Of a DNA stretch of 64,000 nucleotides, positions 28,215 through 36,162 are shown in pieces. The stretch comes from Streptomyces capitiformicae (GTDB taxonomy: Bacteria; Actinomycetota; Actinomycetes; Streptomycetales; Streptomycetaceae), in the NCBI RefSeq assembly GCF_002214185.1, contig NZ_CP022161.1, forward strand, positions 9,741,486-9,805,485, in the 5' to 3' direction. The notes under the pieces are model-generated. The model was not told where the DNA came from and searched no databases. It was given only the letters and a program-made list of their open reading frames with translations. The translations under genes were made by a program, and so were the position numbers. The first letter of the stretch is position 1, and the number at the start of each line of letters is the position of its first letter.

Positions 28215-30216
28215 GTTGGTCGGGGTCGAGGCCGAGGTTCTGGATCAGTTCGCGGGCCGATGAGCGCTCGTCCTCCAGCAGGGCGAGCAGGATCGCGGCC
28301 TCGCCGACGCGGGCGGACGGGACGCGCGCGGCGGCGTTGTGCCGGCGAGCCTGGTCCAGAACGTCGTGGACGCGGGGAGAGAGGTCGCGGCGGTGGGGCG
28401 TGAGCATCTCGGAGAGCTTCCGGAAGGCACGCTCCCCGGCGCTCCCCTGCTCGTGCATACCCCGGCGCAGGACCTCGCTGCCCATCGCGCCGAAGGCGAG
28501 CAGCAGCGTGTAGGTGCCGATGACCTCTCCGTGCTTCTGAGCCAGCACATTCGCGAACCGCATCACGCCCACGGCGTTGCGGCTCAGGTCGCCCATCGGC
28601 AGCAGTCCGTCGCCGTTCAGCTCGGCAGTGTCGTGGACCGGGTCCGGAACGTTGTCCTCCCGTTCGCTGTCCGGCAGCAGTCGGTCCAGTGGGACCCCGC
28701 ACATCTCCAGCAGCAGCCGGGAGGAGACACCACCGCCCACGGCGACGAAGGCGACCGTGATGTCGGCTGTGGTGATGGCGGACCGGCCGTCCTCGGCGGC
28801 ACGGGTGGCCGCGTCCGCGAAGACACGGATGACAGTGTCGGACAGCACGCTGCCATCGTCCGTATCGAGGCCGGCGTCGGAATCGTCGTCGTCCGGGCCG
28901 GCGCTGCGGTCGACGACGAAATGGATCATCTGGTCGAGGGCCGCCATGGCGCTCGCCCCGATGCTGTCCTCGATCCGCTGCCGGATGTCGGCCTCGCCGA
29001 GCAGCCCTTGCAGCAGATCGACGGAGGCGACCCCGCCCCGGTCTGCGGCAGCCGCCCGTACCCGCCGCATCAGCTTCTGCGCGTCGGGGGCGAGAACCAT
29101 CGTGAGATCGTCGTCCTCGGGCGGCTCCGGCGGCTCGTGGATCCCCGTCGCCGCGTCCTTGCTGATGCCCGCGGACGGGTCGCCGTACAGGATGAAGGAC
29201 GCCCAGGCGGCGTCCGGCCGTTCGCGGAGCGCGGCGCGGGCCGCCCGGACCGCGCCGCCGGCCGGCTCGCCCGCGAGCAGCCGCCCGTAGAACTCGGCGG
29301 CGAACAGCCAGGCCCCCTCGTCGGCGACGTCGGTGCGGGTACCGACGACGGTCTTCGCGCCCAGCGTCATGAACGACATGCACATGTTGGCGACCTGCCC
29401 CTCCCCTGCGGAGGCGCAGCCGTTGATGAAGGTCACCGGTGGCGCGCCGCGCGACGAGAGGTTCTGCAGCGCGACCCCGTGGAGGAGTTGGCGGTTGTGC
29501 ATCATCAGCCCGCTCGTACCGGCCCCGGTCGCCACATGACCGCAGAAGTGGAAGAGGTCGTAGGGCGTCTCCTCCGAGGCCAGTTCGGTGATGACGTCGA
29601 GCCGGGTGGCGTCCCTGCCCAGCAGTACCTTGCACTCGATACCCCGGTCACGCAGCCATGCCGCGACCTTCGCGACCTCCTCGCGGGCGGAGGGAAGGTC
29701 ACCGACGGTGTCGCCCACGATGAGCGCGCGCCGCACCCGGCTGATGCTGCGCCCGCCGACAACGGGCCGCTTGCCCACCAGCTTGCGCCCGAGGTCGTGC
29801 TTGAGACCGAGGAAGTCCGTGCCGTCGTGCAGCAGTTCCCAGGGGACCTCCTGCTCGTTCGTGCGCACCAGGACGGGTCCGGTCGACGCGTGCAGCCGGG
29901 TCACCAGCTCGGCCACGTTGCCCTGGAGGCGGGGGAACATATGCCCGTAGAGCAGCTTGCCCCACTTGGCCAGCTCCTTGGCCGGGCCGGACGTCGAGGT
30001 CGGTGCGGCCCCGTCGACGGCGGCCGCTTCCGTCAGGGCGTCGTCGATCCGGTTGCGATAGTCCCGTACCAACCCCGGGTCGACCTCGACCGTGTACTCC
30101 ATCTCGAGCGGAGGGCTGTCGCCGGCGGTGCTGCCGACCCGCAGTTCGTACTCGTAGCGGACGGTCATCGTGTCCTGCCCGGTGACCCGGACGTTCAGCG
30201 TGGCCGGCTCGCTCAT
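28186..30216 (-). CDS. CHAT-domain protease with C-terminal Clp-N-like repeats
   Basis: A 676-residue protein. An N-terminal beta-rich domain (1-120) leads to a CHAT (caspase-like) peptidase domain with PWELLHDG, the catalytic His in LFHFCGH (H227) and the catalytic Cys in INGCASAG (C267), so both dyad residues are present. After residue 350 comes an acidic linker (EPPEPPEDDD), then four helical repeats at about 371-430, 457-515, 545-600 and 607-676. The last, LSPRVHDVLDQARRHNAAAR...AILLALLEDERSSARELIQNLGL, matches the Clp N-terminal (Clp_N) pattern where each Clp_N domain has two such repeats. So it carries about two Clp-N domains but no ATPase; a Clp-type ATPase is encoded at 16406. Start ATGA-overlaps the upstream gene. 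Confidence 0.85.
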   Translation of the reverse strand: MSEPATLNVRVTGQDTMTVRYEYELRVGSTAGDSPPLEMEYTVEVDPGLVRDYRNRIDDALTEAAAVDGAAPTSTSGPAKELAKWGKLLYGHMFPRLQGNVAELVTRLHASTGPVLVRTNEQEVPWELLHDGTDFLGLKHDLGRKLVGKRPVVGGRSISRVRRALIVGDTVGDLPSAREEVAKVAAWLRDRGIECKVLLGRDATRLDVITELASEETPYDLFHFCGHVATGAGTSGLMMHNRQLLHGVALQNLSSRGAPPVTFINGCASAGEGQVANMCMSFMTLGAKTVVGTRTDVADEGAWLFAAEFYGRLLAGEPAGGAVRAARAALRERPDAAWASFILYGDPSAGISKDAATGIHEPPEPPEDDDLTMVLAPDAQKLMRRVRAAAADRGGVASVDLLQGLLGEADIRQRIEDSIGASAMAALDQMIHFVVDRSAGPDDDDSDAGLDTDDGSVLSDTVIRVFADAATRAAEDGRSAITTADITVAFVAVGGGVSSRLLLEMCGVPLDRLLPDSEREDNVPDPVHDTAELNGDGLLPMGDLSRNAVGVMRFANVLAQKHGEVIGTYTLLLAFGAMGSEVLRRGMHEQGSAGERAFRKLSEMLTPHRRDLSPRVHDVLDQARRHNAAARVPSARVGEAAILLALLEDERSSARELIQNLGLDPDQLIRSLKTSR

Positions 30217-30644
30217 GACGGGCTGTGCCGCCGGATGAACGCCTCGACGAGTCGCTCCTCGGCGGCGGTGGAGGGCTGGACGATCTCCACCTTGTCGTCG
30301 CCCATGATGACCGTGATCGAGGTGACGCCCGCGGACCCGTCCGCCGCGCCCGTCCCGCCGTCCGTCCCACCGCTCGGCCCGGTGTCACGCGCGCCCGTCA
30401 GCCAGCCCCGGATCGTCTCGATGATCGCGACCAGGGTTCCGGCCGAGGTCACCACAAGGGTGGCCACCTCGACGACACCGCCCGAGCGCCGTCCGGGCTC
30501 GGGCCGTGCCGCGTAGACCGGTTCGACCCGCGCGACCCCGTCCTCGGCCAGCCTCCGTCCCAAGGCGGCCGGCGCATCCGCTCGTACATCCCCGTTGAGG
30601 ACCAGTTCGCACGCGAACCCTCCGCCGGGCTTCCGCTCCACCAC
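30213..30644 (-). CDS. EACC1-like effector-associated small membrane protein
   Basis: A 143-residue protein directly upstream of the CHAT gene with ATGA overlap. The GTG at 30644 is chosen because GGAGG (30651-30655) lies exactly 6 bases upstream; the frame is open further to 30734. An N-terminal alpha/beta part is followed by one hydrophobic helix (GVVEVATLVVTSAGTLVAII, about residues 56-75), a WLTGAR turn, a Gly/Ser/Thr linker and a beta-strand GVTSITVIMGDDKVEI. This order matches what I recall of the effector-associated constant component 1 family found beside CHAT/caspase conflict effectors in actinobacteria. That family match is from memory and needs a profile search. Confidence 0.6.
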   Translation of the reverse strand: MVERKPGGGFACELVLNGDVRADAPAALGRRLAEDGVARVEPVYAARPEPGRRSGGVVEVATLVVTSAGTLVAIIETIRGWLTGARDTGPSGGTDGGTGAADGSAGVTSITVIMGDDKVEIVQPSTAAEERLVEAFIRRHSPS

Positions 30645-30650
30645 GTACGA

Positions 30651-30655
30651 CCTCC
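30651..30655 (-). promoter_or_regulatory. Ribosome-binding site that decides the EACC1-like start
   Basis: On the minus strand GGAGG stands 6 bases before the GTG at 30644, the best spaced site in this frame. No such site precedes the upstream in-frame GTG (30734) or ATG (30713). Confidence 0.75.
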
Positions 30656-30758
30656 ATCTTCTGCCGACAACACTATGACGCGCCGACGCGGCAAGGAGGT
30701 TCTTCGACCACATGCGACCCAGTCGATACGACACGGGGGCCCACGACTTGAGGGGGCG

Positions 30759-31070
30759 TCACATCGTTTCGATGCTCGCGTAGAGGAGGGCGGTGAAGCT
30801 GGCGACGACCATGAAGTACGCGCCGCCGGCGGCGAGCAGCGCCTTGTCGGCGCCGATCCGGGAACGCGCCACCGCATACGCGAGCATGGCGGCGCCCAGA
30901 CCGACGACGACTCCGTACAGCGCGGCGAACCAGCCGATGCCGAGCGCCACGGCCGCGACGGCGGCTACCAGCAGGGCGCGGTTCCTGCCGACGTCGCGAC
31001 GTACCAACGCGTACATCGCGCCCCCGCCGACGAGTCCGCCGATCAACGCGATGGTCAGCAGCAGGTCCAT
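30759..31070 (-). CDS. Small three-helix membrane protein
   Basis: A 103-residue protein that is almost all membrane: segments at about 3-22, 32-62 (long or two helices) and 79-98, with a short polar loop ALVRRDVGRNRA and another VARSRIGADKA. No known family recognised. It lies between the DUF5707 gene and the EACC1-CHAT pair, on the same strand, 114 bases upstream of the latter, so it may or may not be part of that transcript. Confidence 0.7.
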   Translation of the reverse strand: MDLLLTIALIGGLVGGGAMYALVRRDVGRNRALLVAAVAAVALGIGWFAALYGVVVGLGAAMLAYAVARSRIGADKALLAAGGAYFMVVASFTALLYASIETM

Positions 31071-31110
31071 TGTTGCCTCTGTTCCGATTTCTGGTCAGTG
31101 GTCCAGTGGT

Positions 31111-31578
31111 TCAGCCGGCGACGTCGAAAGTGGCTACGCGGGGCGCGAACGCCGTGCCGCCGTCCTTGGCCGTGGCCAGCGCCGAGACGTACCACGTGCC
31201 CTTGTCCATGTCGGCCACGTCGTCCTTCGTGACCTTCAACGAGTAGGTGCAACGGGACGTCTCGTCCGTGGTGCTCTCGCACGTGGCGCTGTCGACGTGC
31301 CGGAGTTCCGCCTCGGTCGGATCGAGCTTCGAACTCGCGGGCCAGACCAGGACCTTGAGCCCCTTGACGCCGGAGTCGTCGCTCACCTCCGCGGTGAAGG
31401 TGAGCGAGCCCGCGCGGCTGCCGGACGGGGCGACGTAGCGGACCGAGGTGTTCTCCAGGGTCGTCTCCGTCTTCGTCGGTGACTTCGTGGTGGCCGAGGC
31501 GACCGCGAGACCACCGGCGGTGATTCCACCGACGGCGAGAACACCGACGAGCGACGAGACGACAATGCGCTTGGACAT
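31111..31578 (-). CDS. DUF5707-like secreted protein
   Basis: A 155-residue exported protein. The signal peptide has MSKRIVVSSLVGVLAVGGITAGGLAVASA, read here as a hydrophobic core at 6-28 and a cleavage near ASA. The mature part is beta-rich with two Cys (SATCEST and SRCTYSL) that could form a disulfide, and ends FAPRVATFDVAG. The pattern fits the Streptomyces DUF5707 family of small secreted proteins. The ATG at 31578 has AGGGGGA upstream. Function is unknown. Confidence 0.75.
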   Translation of the reverse strand: MSKRIVVSSLVGVLAVGGITAGGLAVASATTKSPTKTETTLENTSVRYVAPSGSRAGSLTFTAEVSDDSGVKGLKVLVWPASSKLDPTEAELRHVDSATCESTTDETSRCTYSLKVTKDDVADMDKGTWYVSALATAKDGGTAFAPRVATFDVAG

Positions 31579-31791
31579 GGGAATTCCCCCTGAATGGGTT
31601 GTGGGAGCAAGTGGAGAGGCAGTCGGCCGATCGCCTTCTCGATGTGATCGAGGCTATGGCGCGACCCCCCGCCCGGTCCTCGGGCCGCAGGACGATTGCC
31701 GCGTCGAACCGGAGATAGAGAAGCCCTCGTCACGAGATACCCCTCCAGCCTGAGGGGGCCGGCGTACGGGCGGCCATAGCCTTGCCCCGTC

Positions 31792-34092
31792 ATGAATCGA
31801 ACCGATGACCGACCGGCCCCGGTCCTGCTGATCTGCGCCGCCCAGGCCCTGGTGTGGCCCGGCGCGGCGCTCGTGCGCGGGACGGTCCCGTCCGCGTCCG
31901 CTCTTCTCGTCGCGGTCCTGGTCGCCGGAGTGGTGACGGCCGCGCTCACGCTGCGCCGTACCCGCCCGGTGCTCACCCTCGTCGTGGTCGTCGCGGCGTG
32001 CGCGCTGGGCGCCGGCCCGCTGCCCGTCGGGGCGATGGCGGTGCTCGGGACGGCGGGCGTCGCGCTGGCCCTGTTCAGCGTCGCCACCGAACGCGACACC
32101 TTCACCGCCGTGCTGTGCGTGGTGACCCTCGCCGCCTGGCAGCTCCTGCAGGACATCACCCTGCACGGGCTCAGCGACCGCGACGGACTCGACCTCGTCC
32201 TGACCGCTCTGCTGTACGCCACCACATGCGGCGCCGGCCTCCTCGTACGACGCAGGACGCGCGCACGGCAGGCGGCCGAACAGCTGCTGCAGCGGGCAGA
32301 GACCGAGCGCCACCGGCTCCCGGCGGCCGAACGGCGCCGTATGGAACGGGAGTTGCACGACGTCAGCGCCCACCATCTGACGGCCGTGGTGGTCACGGCG
32401 GGCGCGGCGCTCGGCCTGCGCGACCGTCGTCCCGAACTGACCGACGAGGCACTGCGGTTCGCGACGGAGACCGGCCGGGAGGTCACACGGGCGCTCACTG
32501 CCGTACGGGCGCCGGCGCCCTCGCGCGAGGATCTGCCGTCGCCGGAGGAACGGCTGCTGGACCTGGTCGCCGGGTTCCGCCGCCTGGACCAGCGGGTGGA
32601 CTGCGAGATCGACCCGCTCCCGGACGGCACGGTCGCGGACGCGGCGTACGGCATCGTCCGCGAGGCGCTGACCAACGTGGCACGGCACGCGCCCGGCGCG
32701 CATACGACGGTGCTGTGCCGGTACGGCGACGCCCGCACGGACGTCGTGGTGACCAGCGCGGCGCCGCCCGCCGGTGCGGCGGCGTACGGCGCGGGACTGG
32801 GCGGCGGACGCGGCCAGGGCTTCCTGCGGTCCCGGGCGCGGGAGGCGGGCGGCACACTGCACACCGGCCCGACGGCGGACGGCGGTTGGGAGGTACGGGC
32901 GGTCCTGCCCGGCCGGACCGCCGCCCCCGTGGCGCGGTCGGTTCCCGCGGCCTACCGTCTGGCGCAGGTGACGGCCGCCGTCGGCCTGTGCCTGCAGCCG
33001 CTGCTCCCAGTGCTGGTCATCCGCGCCGAGGAGACGTCGAGCGGTTCGCATGTGTCGGCGGGTGTCCTCTTCGCGCTGCTGGCGGCGGCCCAGGCGGTGG
33101 CGTTGCTGTGGCTGCGCCGGGCGCCCCTCACGGCGTACGGCGTCCTGCTCGGCCTGGCCGCGCTGTGGCCGGTGGCGATGGCGACGGGCTCGTACACGGG
33201 TCCGGCGGCGCTACCGCCGGTGATCGGCATGGCGGCCACCTGCGCGGCCCTCGCGGGGGAGGCCCACGGGAGTCGGAAGCGCGTTCCCCTCGTGGCGGTC
33301 GCCGCCGTGGTGGTGCACGCGGCGGCCGCGACCGTCGCCGTCCTGGACCGGGGTACGACGGTCCCCGGCTGGGCGGTCGCCGCGGGGGCGACGGCCGGCG
33401 CGGCGTCGGCGGTCGGCGTCGCCCTGTGGGTCGGGGTCCGGCGCGGGCGGCGGGACCGGGCCGCGCGGGGTGAGCGGAAGGAACGCCTCACCGCCTGGAC
33501 GGAGGAGGCCGTGCGGGACGCGTGGGCCGAACGTCGCCGGATCGCCGCCGGGCTGGAGACCACCGTGCTGGCGCGCGCCGCCGACATGGTCGCGGAGGCG
33601 GAGGCGGGCCGCCTCGACGCGACCGCCGACCGGGCGCGCGAGGCGCTGGCCGCGATGCGTGCGCTGCTCGATGCGGTCCGCGCGGGCGAGTCGGGCCCCG
33701 GGCTGCGCCCGCAGCCCACCCTCCAGGCGCTCGACCTGCTCGCCCATCAGTGCCGGGCCACCGGCCGCGACGTCGAGATACGGCTGACCGACCGCGTACC
33801 GGAACACCTGCCCACCGAGGTGGACCTGGCCGCGTACCACGCCGCCGAGACGGTGCTCGCGGCCGGCGGCGAGGACCCCGCCGTGCTCGAACTCGACGCG
33901 GACGACGATAAGTTGACGCTCACGGCCACCGGGGTGCCCCGCGCGGCCGAGCCCGAGGTACGGCAGCGGCTGACGGCACGGGTCGAGGCGCTCGGCGGCA
34001 CCCTGACCACCGGCCCACAGGGCACACTTCACCTCCGGCTGCCGCTCGCTCCGGCAGGGGGTCAACAGGCAGAGGAGGAGAGGGACCGATGA
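31792..34092 (+). CDS. NarL-type sensor histidine kinase with a second, degenerate kinase module
   Basis: A 766-residue membrane sensor kinase. The N-terminal half has four to five membrane helices (about 10-150), then a HisKA_3 domain with phospho-acceptor His189 (MERELHDVSAHH), N box REALTNVARHAP and a Gly-rich G box GGGRGQGFLRSRA. A second set of membrane helices (about 385-550) leads to another HisKA_3/ATPase-like module (from about 570). In it the His position is Glu589 (AERRRIAAGLETTV), and the N and G boxes are not recognisable. So the gene looks like a duplicated kinase of which only the first is active. The next gene, its response regulator, overlaps by 4 bases. Confidence 0.85.
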   Translation: MNRTDDRPAPVLLICAAQALVWPGAALVRGTVPSASALLVAVLVAGVVTAALTLRRTRPVLTLVVVVAACALGAGPLPVGAMAVLGTAGVALALFSVATERDTFTAVLCVVTLAAWQLLQDITLHGLSDRDGLDLVLTALLYATTCGAGLLVRRRTRARQAAEQLLQRAETERHRLPAAERRRMERELHDVSAHHLTAVVVTAGAALGLRDRRPELTDEALRFATETGREVTRALTAVRAPAPSREDLPSPEERLLDLVAGFRRLDQRVDCEIDPLPDGTVADAAYGIVREALTNVARHAPGAHTTVLCRYGDARTDVVVTSAAPPAGAAAYGAGLGGGRGQGFLRSRAREAGGTLHTGPTADGGWEVRAVLPGRTAAPVARSVPAAYRLAQVTAAVGLCLQPLLPVLVIRAEETSSGSHVSAGVLFALLAAAQAVALLWLRRAPLTAYGVLLGLAALWPVAMATGSYTGPAALPPVIGMAATCAALAGEAHGSRKRVPLVAVAAVVVHAAAATVAVLDRGTTVPGWAVAAGATAGAASAVGVALWVGVRRGRRDRAARGERKERLTAWTEEAVRDAWAERRRIAAGLETTVLARAADMVAEAEAGRLDATADRAREALAAMRALLDAVRAGESGPGLRPQPTLQALDLLAHQCRATGRDVEIRLTDRVPEHLPTEVDLAAYHAAETVLAAGGEDPAVLELDADDDKLTLTATGVPRAAEPEVRQRLTARVEALGGTLTTGPQGTLHLRLPLAPAGGQQAEEERDR

Positions 34093-34772
34093 GCCTCAAG
34101 GTGCTGGTGGTCGACGACCAGGGAGTCGTACGGGCGGGCTTCGCCGCGATGATCGACGCGGAGGAGGACATGACGGTGGTGGGCGAGGCGGCCGACGGCG
34201 CGGCGGCGGTGCGCCTGGCCGCGGAACTGGCCCCGGACGTGGTCGTCATGGACGTCCGTATGCCCGAACTGGACGGCATAGCCGCCACCCGCATCATCAC
34301 CGCCCGGGACGACGCCCCCCGGATCCTGGTCCTGACCACCTTCGACCTCGACGCGTATGTCTTCGACGCCCTGCGCGCAGGGGCCTCGGGCTTCCTCCTG
34401 AAGGACGTACTGCCCGCCGAACTCCTCCAGGGCATCCGGGTGGTGGCGACCGGCGAAAGCGTTCTGGCCCCCTCCGCGACCCGCCGCCTGATCAGCCACT
34501 ACGCCTCCGGCCCCGGCACGGCACCCCGCTCCGCGGACACCCCCCGCGAACTGGACAGCCTGACGAGCAGCCAGCTCAACGTCCTCGCCCTGGTCGCCTC
34601 CGGCCTCAACAACGCGGAGATCGCCGAGACCCTCGGCATCACCGTGGGCACCGTCAAGTCCCACGTGAACGCCCTCCTCCGCAAACTGGGCCTGCGCGAC
34701 CGCGTCCAGGCCACGATCCTCGCCTACGACCTGGGCCTGGCCCACCCCAACCCGCCCGGCTCCCCCGTGTGA
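34089..34772 (+). CDS. NarL/LuxR-type response regulator
   Basis: A 227-residue regulator translationally coupled (ATGA) to the tandem kinase. The receiver domain has DD at 9-10, phospho-acceptor Asp55 (DVVVMDVRMP), Thr and Lys signature residues (LVLTTFD, FLLKD). The C-terminal LuxR HTH (about 150-215) has LTSSQLNVLALVASGLNNAEIAETLGITVGTVKSHV in parts. It probably controls its own neighbours or cell-envelope genes; no clear operator was seen. Confidence 0.92.
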   Translation: MSLKVLVVDDQGVVRAGFAAMIDAEEDMTVVGEAADGAAAVRLAAELAPDVVVMDVRMPELDGIAATRIITARDDAPRILVLTTFDLDAYVFDALRAGASGFLLKDVLPAELLQGIRVVATGESVLAPSATRRLISHYASGPGTAPRSADTPRELDSLTSSQLNVLALVASGLNNAEIAETLGITVGTVKSHVNALLRKLGLRDRVQATILAYDLGLAHPNPPGSPV

Positions 34773-34817
34773 CACGCCACCCATCCCGGGGGAAACCACT
34801 CGCCCAAGGAACCGCCC

Positions 34818-35117
34818 ATGCCCACCCGCTCCGTCTCCCTCCCCCACCGCCTGCGCCACGCCCTGGCCCATCCCCTGGCCCTCGCCTACCTCGCCCTCTG
34901 CGCGGCCCTCCTGGTCTGGGCCCTGATCACCACCGCCGCCTCGGACGAATCCATGGCAGGCGTCATCCCCGTCCTGGCCACCGCACCGGCCAGCCTCGTC
35001 CTCCTCTTCCTCCCGGACCACGTCACGATGTCCATGGCCGCCGTCGCCTTCGGCGCGCTGGCCAACGCCACCCTGATCGGCCTCTGCGCCCGAGCGCTGC
35101 GCCGGGGCCGCGACTGA
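34818..35117 (+). CDS. Small two-to-three-helix membrane protein (SCO4225-like)
   Basis: A 99-residue protein with hydrophobic segments at about 17-41, 45-65 and 71-90. It follows the response regulator on the same strand after a 45-base gap with AAGGAACCGCCC before the ATG. It resembles a family of small actinobacterial membrane proteins found beside two-component genes; the family name is from memory. It may be part of the two-component operon. Confidence 0.6.
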   Translation: MPTRSVSLPHRLRHALAHPLALAYLALCAALLVWALITTAASDESMAGVIPVLATAPASLVLLFLPDHVTMSMAAVAFGALANATLIGLCARALRRGRD

Positions 35118-35377
35118 AGCGGGCAGCGCATCCGGCGACGAGCGATCCTGGGCGAGGACACCGTCGTCTTCGACGCGCTGCGCGACGCGGACGGCAACGA
35201 GGCGGCCCGCCTGTGGCGGGTGAAGATCGAGCGCTGCGTCCGGTACATGATCGCCCGGCTCCCCGAGGACGACATCGCCCCGCACCTGTGGACCACCCTG
35301 GCGGGCAGGCCGCTCCGGGCCGGGAGGATGCGCGGGGCGGCGCGCACCGAGGCACTCTCGGGCTGCCCGGCGCGGTG
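35118..35377 (+). pseudogene. Remnant of an FCD-type GntR regulator (C-terminal end only)
   Basis: The frame opened after the tga at 35115 encodes ILGEDTVVFDALRDADGNEAARLW and VKIERCVRYMIARLPEDDIA with no ATG start. This resembles the end of FCD effector domains (HxxxxxALRxGDxxxAxxLWRxHLE). It has no DNA-binding domain and is oriented tail-to-tail with the intact GntR gene at 35378, so it looks like a decayed paralogue. It could also be chance similarity. Confidence 0.4.
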
Positions 35378-36067
35378 TCAGATGGCCTCGCGAATCGCCC
35401 GCTCGAACCCCTCGACGTGACCGCGGGCGAGCTGTGCCGCCTTCTCGGGTTCCCCGGCGACGATCGCCTCGATCAGCGGTCCGTGCTCCTCGACGTGGCC
35501 GGCCATGTCGGACAGCCGGTCGATGAACAGGCACCAGATGCGGGTCGCCAGGTTGTCGTGGCGGACAAGGGTGTCCTCCAGGTACGGGTTGTGCGCGGCG
35601 GCGTAGATGGCGCGGTGGACCTGGAGGTCCAGGTGCATGAGCTCGGTGGAGTCGTACCCGCGGGACTCGCCGCTCGCCACGCTCTCCAGCTCCCGCCGCA
35701 GGGCCGTCAGGGTCGCCCGGTCCGTGGCCGTGGCGCGTCGCGCGGCCTGGGCGGCGGCCAGGGGCTCCAGCTCCTGGCGTACCTCGGAGATATGGGCCAG
35801 ATCGGTGATGTTGACCTCGGTGGCGAAGGTGCCGCGCCGGGGGTAGGTCGTGATCAGGCGCTCGTACTGGAGCCGCTTGAGCGCCTCGCGCACCGGCGTC
35901 CGTCCGACGCCGAGGGACTGCCCCAGCTGCTCCTCGTTGATCGGCGCGCCCGGGCGGATCTCGAGCATGACGAGCCGGTCGCGGATGGCGCGGTAGGCAC
36001 GCTCGGCGAGGGAGATCTCCTCGCCCCCGGGCTCCCCGCTCCTGGGCTCGGTCGCCGTCTGCTGCAT
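35378..36067 (-). CDS. GntR family (FCD) transcriptional regulator of the sarcosine/serine operon
   Basis: A 229-residue regulator. The GntR winged HTH covers residues about 17-80 ([37 protein letters not shown]). The all-helical FCD effector domain includes [22 protein letters not shown] and [22 protein letters not shown], with Asp and His metal or ligand positions. It is divergent from the glyA-soxBDAG operon with a perfect palindrome at 36117-36128 in between, so it very likely represses that operon and responds to one of its substrates or products (a guess). Confidence 0.88.
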   Translation of the reverse strand: MQQTATEPRSGEPGGEEISLAERAYRAIRDRLVMLEIRPGAPINEEQLGQSLGVGRTPVREALKRLQYERLITTYPRRGTFATEVNITDLAHISEVRQELEPLAAAQAARRATATDRATLTALRRELESVASGESRGYDSTELMHLDLQVHRAIYAAAHNPYLEDTLVRHDNLATRIWCLFIDRLSDMAGHVEEHGPLIEAIVAGEPEKAAQLARGHVEGFERAIREAI

Positions 36068-36077
36068 GGATGCCCCC

Positions 36078-36106
36078 TTGACCTGTCCGGCGAGCTCCCA
36101 TACCGT
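36078..36106 (+). promoter_or_regulatory. Promoter of the glyA-sox operon
   Basis: TTGACC (36078-36083), a 17-bp spacer, then TACCGT (36101-36106) fit a Streptomyces housekeeping promoter (TTGAC and TANNNT). The predicted start of transcription is near 36113. Confidence 0.6.
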
Positions 36107-36116
36107 ACCGCACAGT

Positions 36117-36128
36117 CTGATATATCAG
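36117..36128. promoter_or_regulatory. Perfect palindromic operator, probable GntR site
   Basis: CTGATATATCAG is a perfect 12-bp inverted repeat of unusual A/T content for this genome. It lies just after the predicted transcription start, between the divergent GntR gene and glyA. It has the length and symmetry of FadR/VanR-type GntR sites. Confidence 0.75.
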
Positions 36129-36162
36129 TTGCGCACTAGTTGGCCCTCAGGATGGTGCACAG

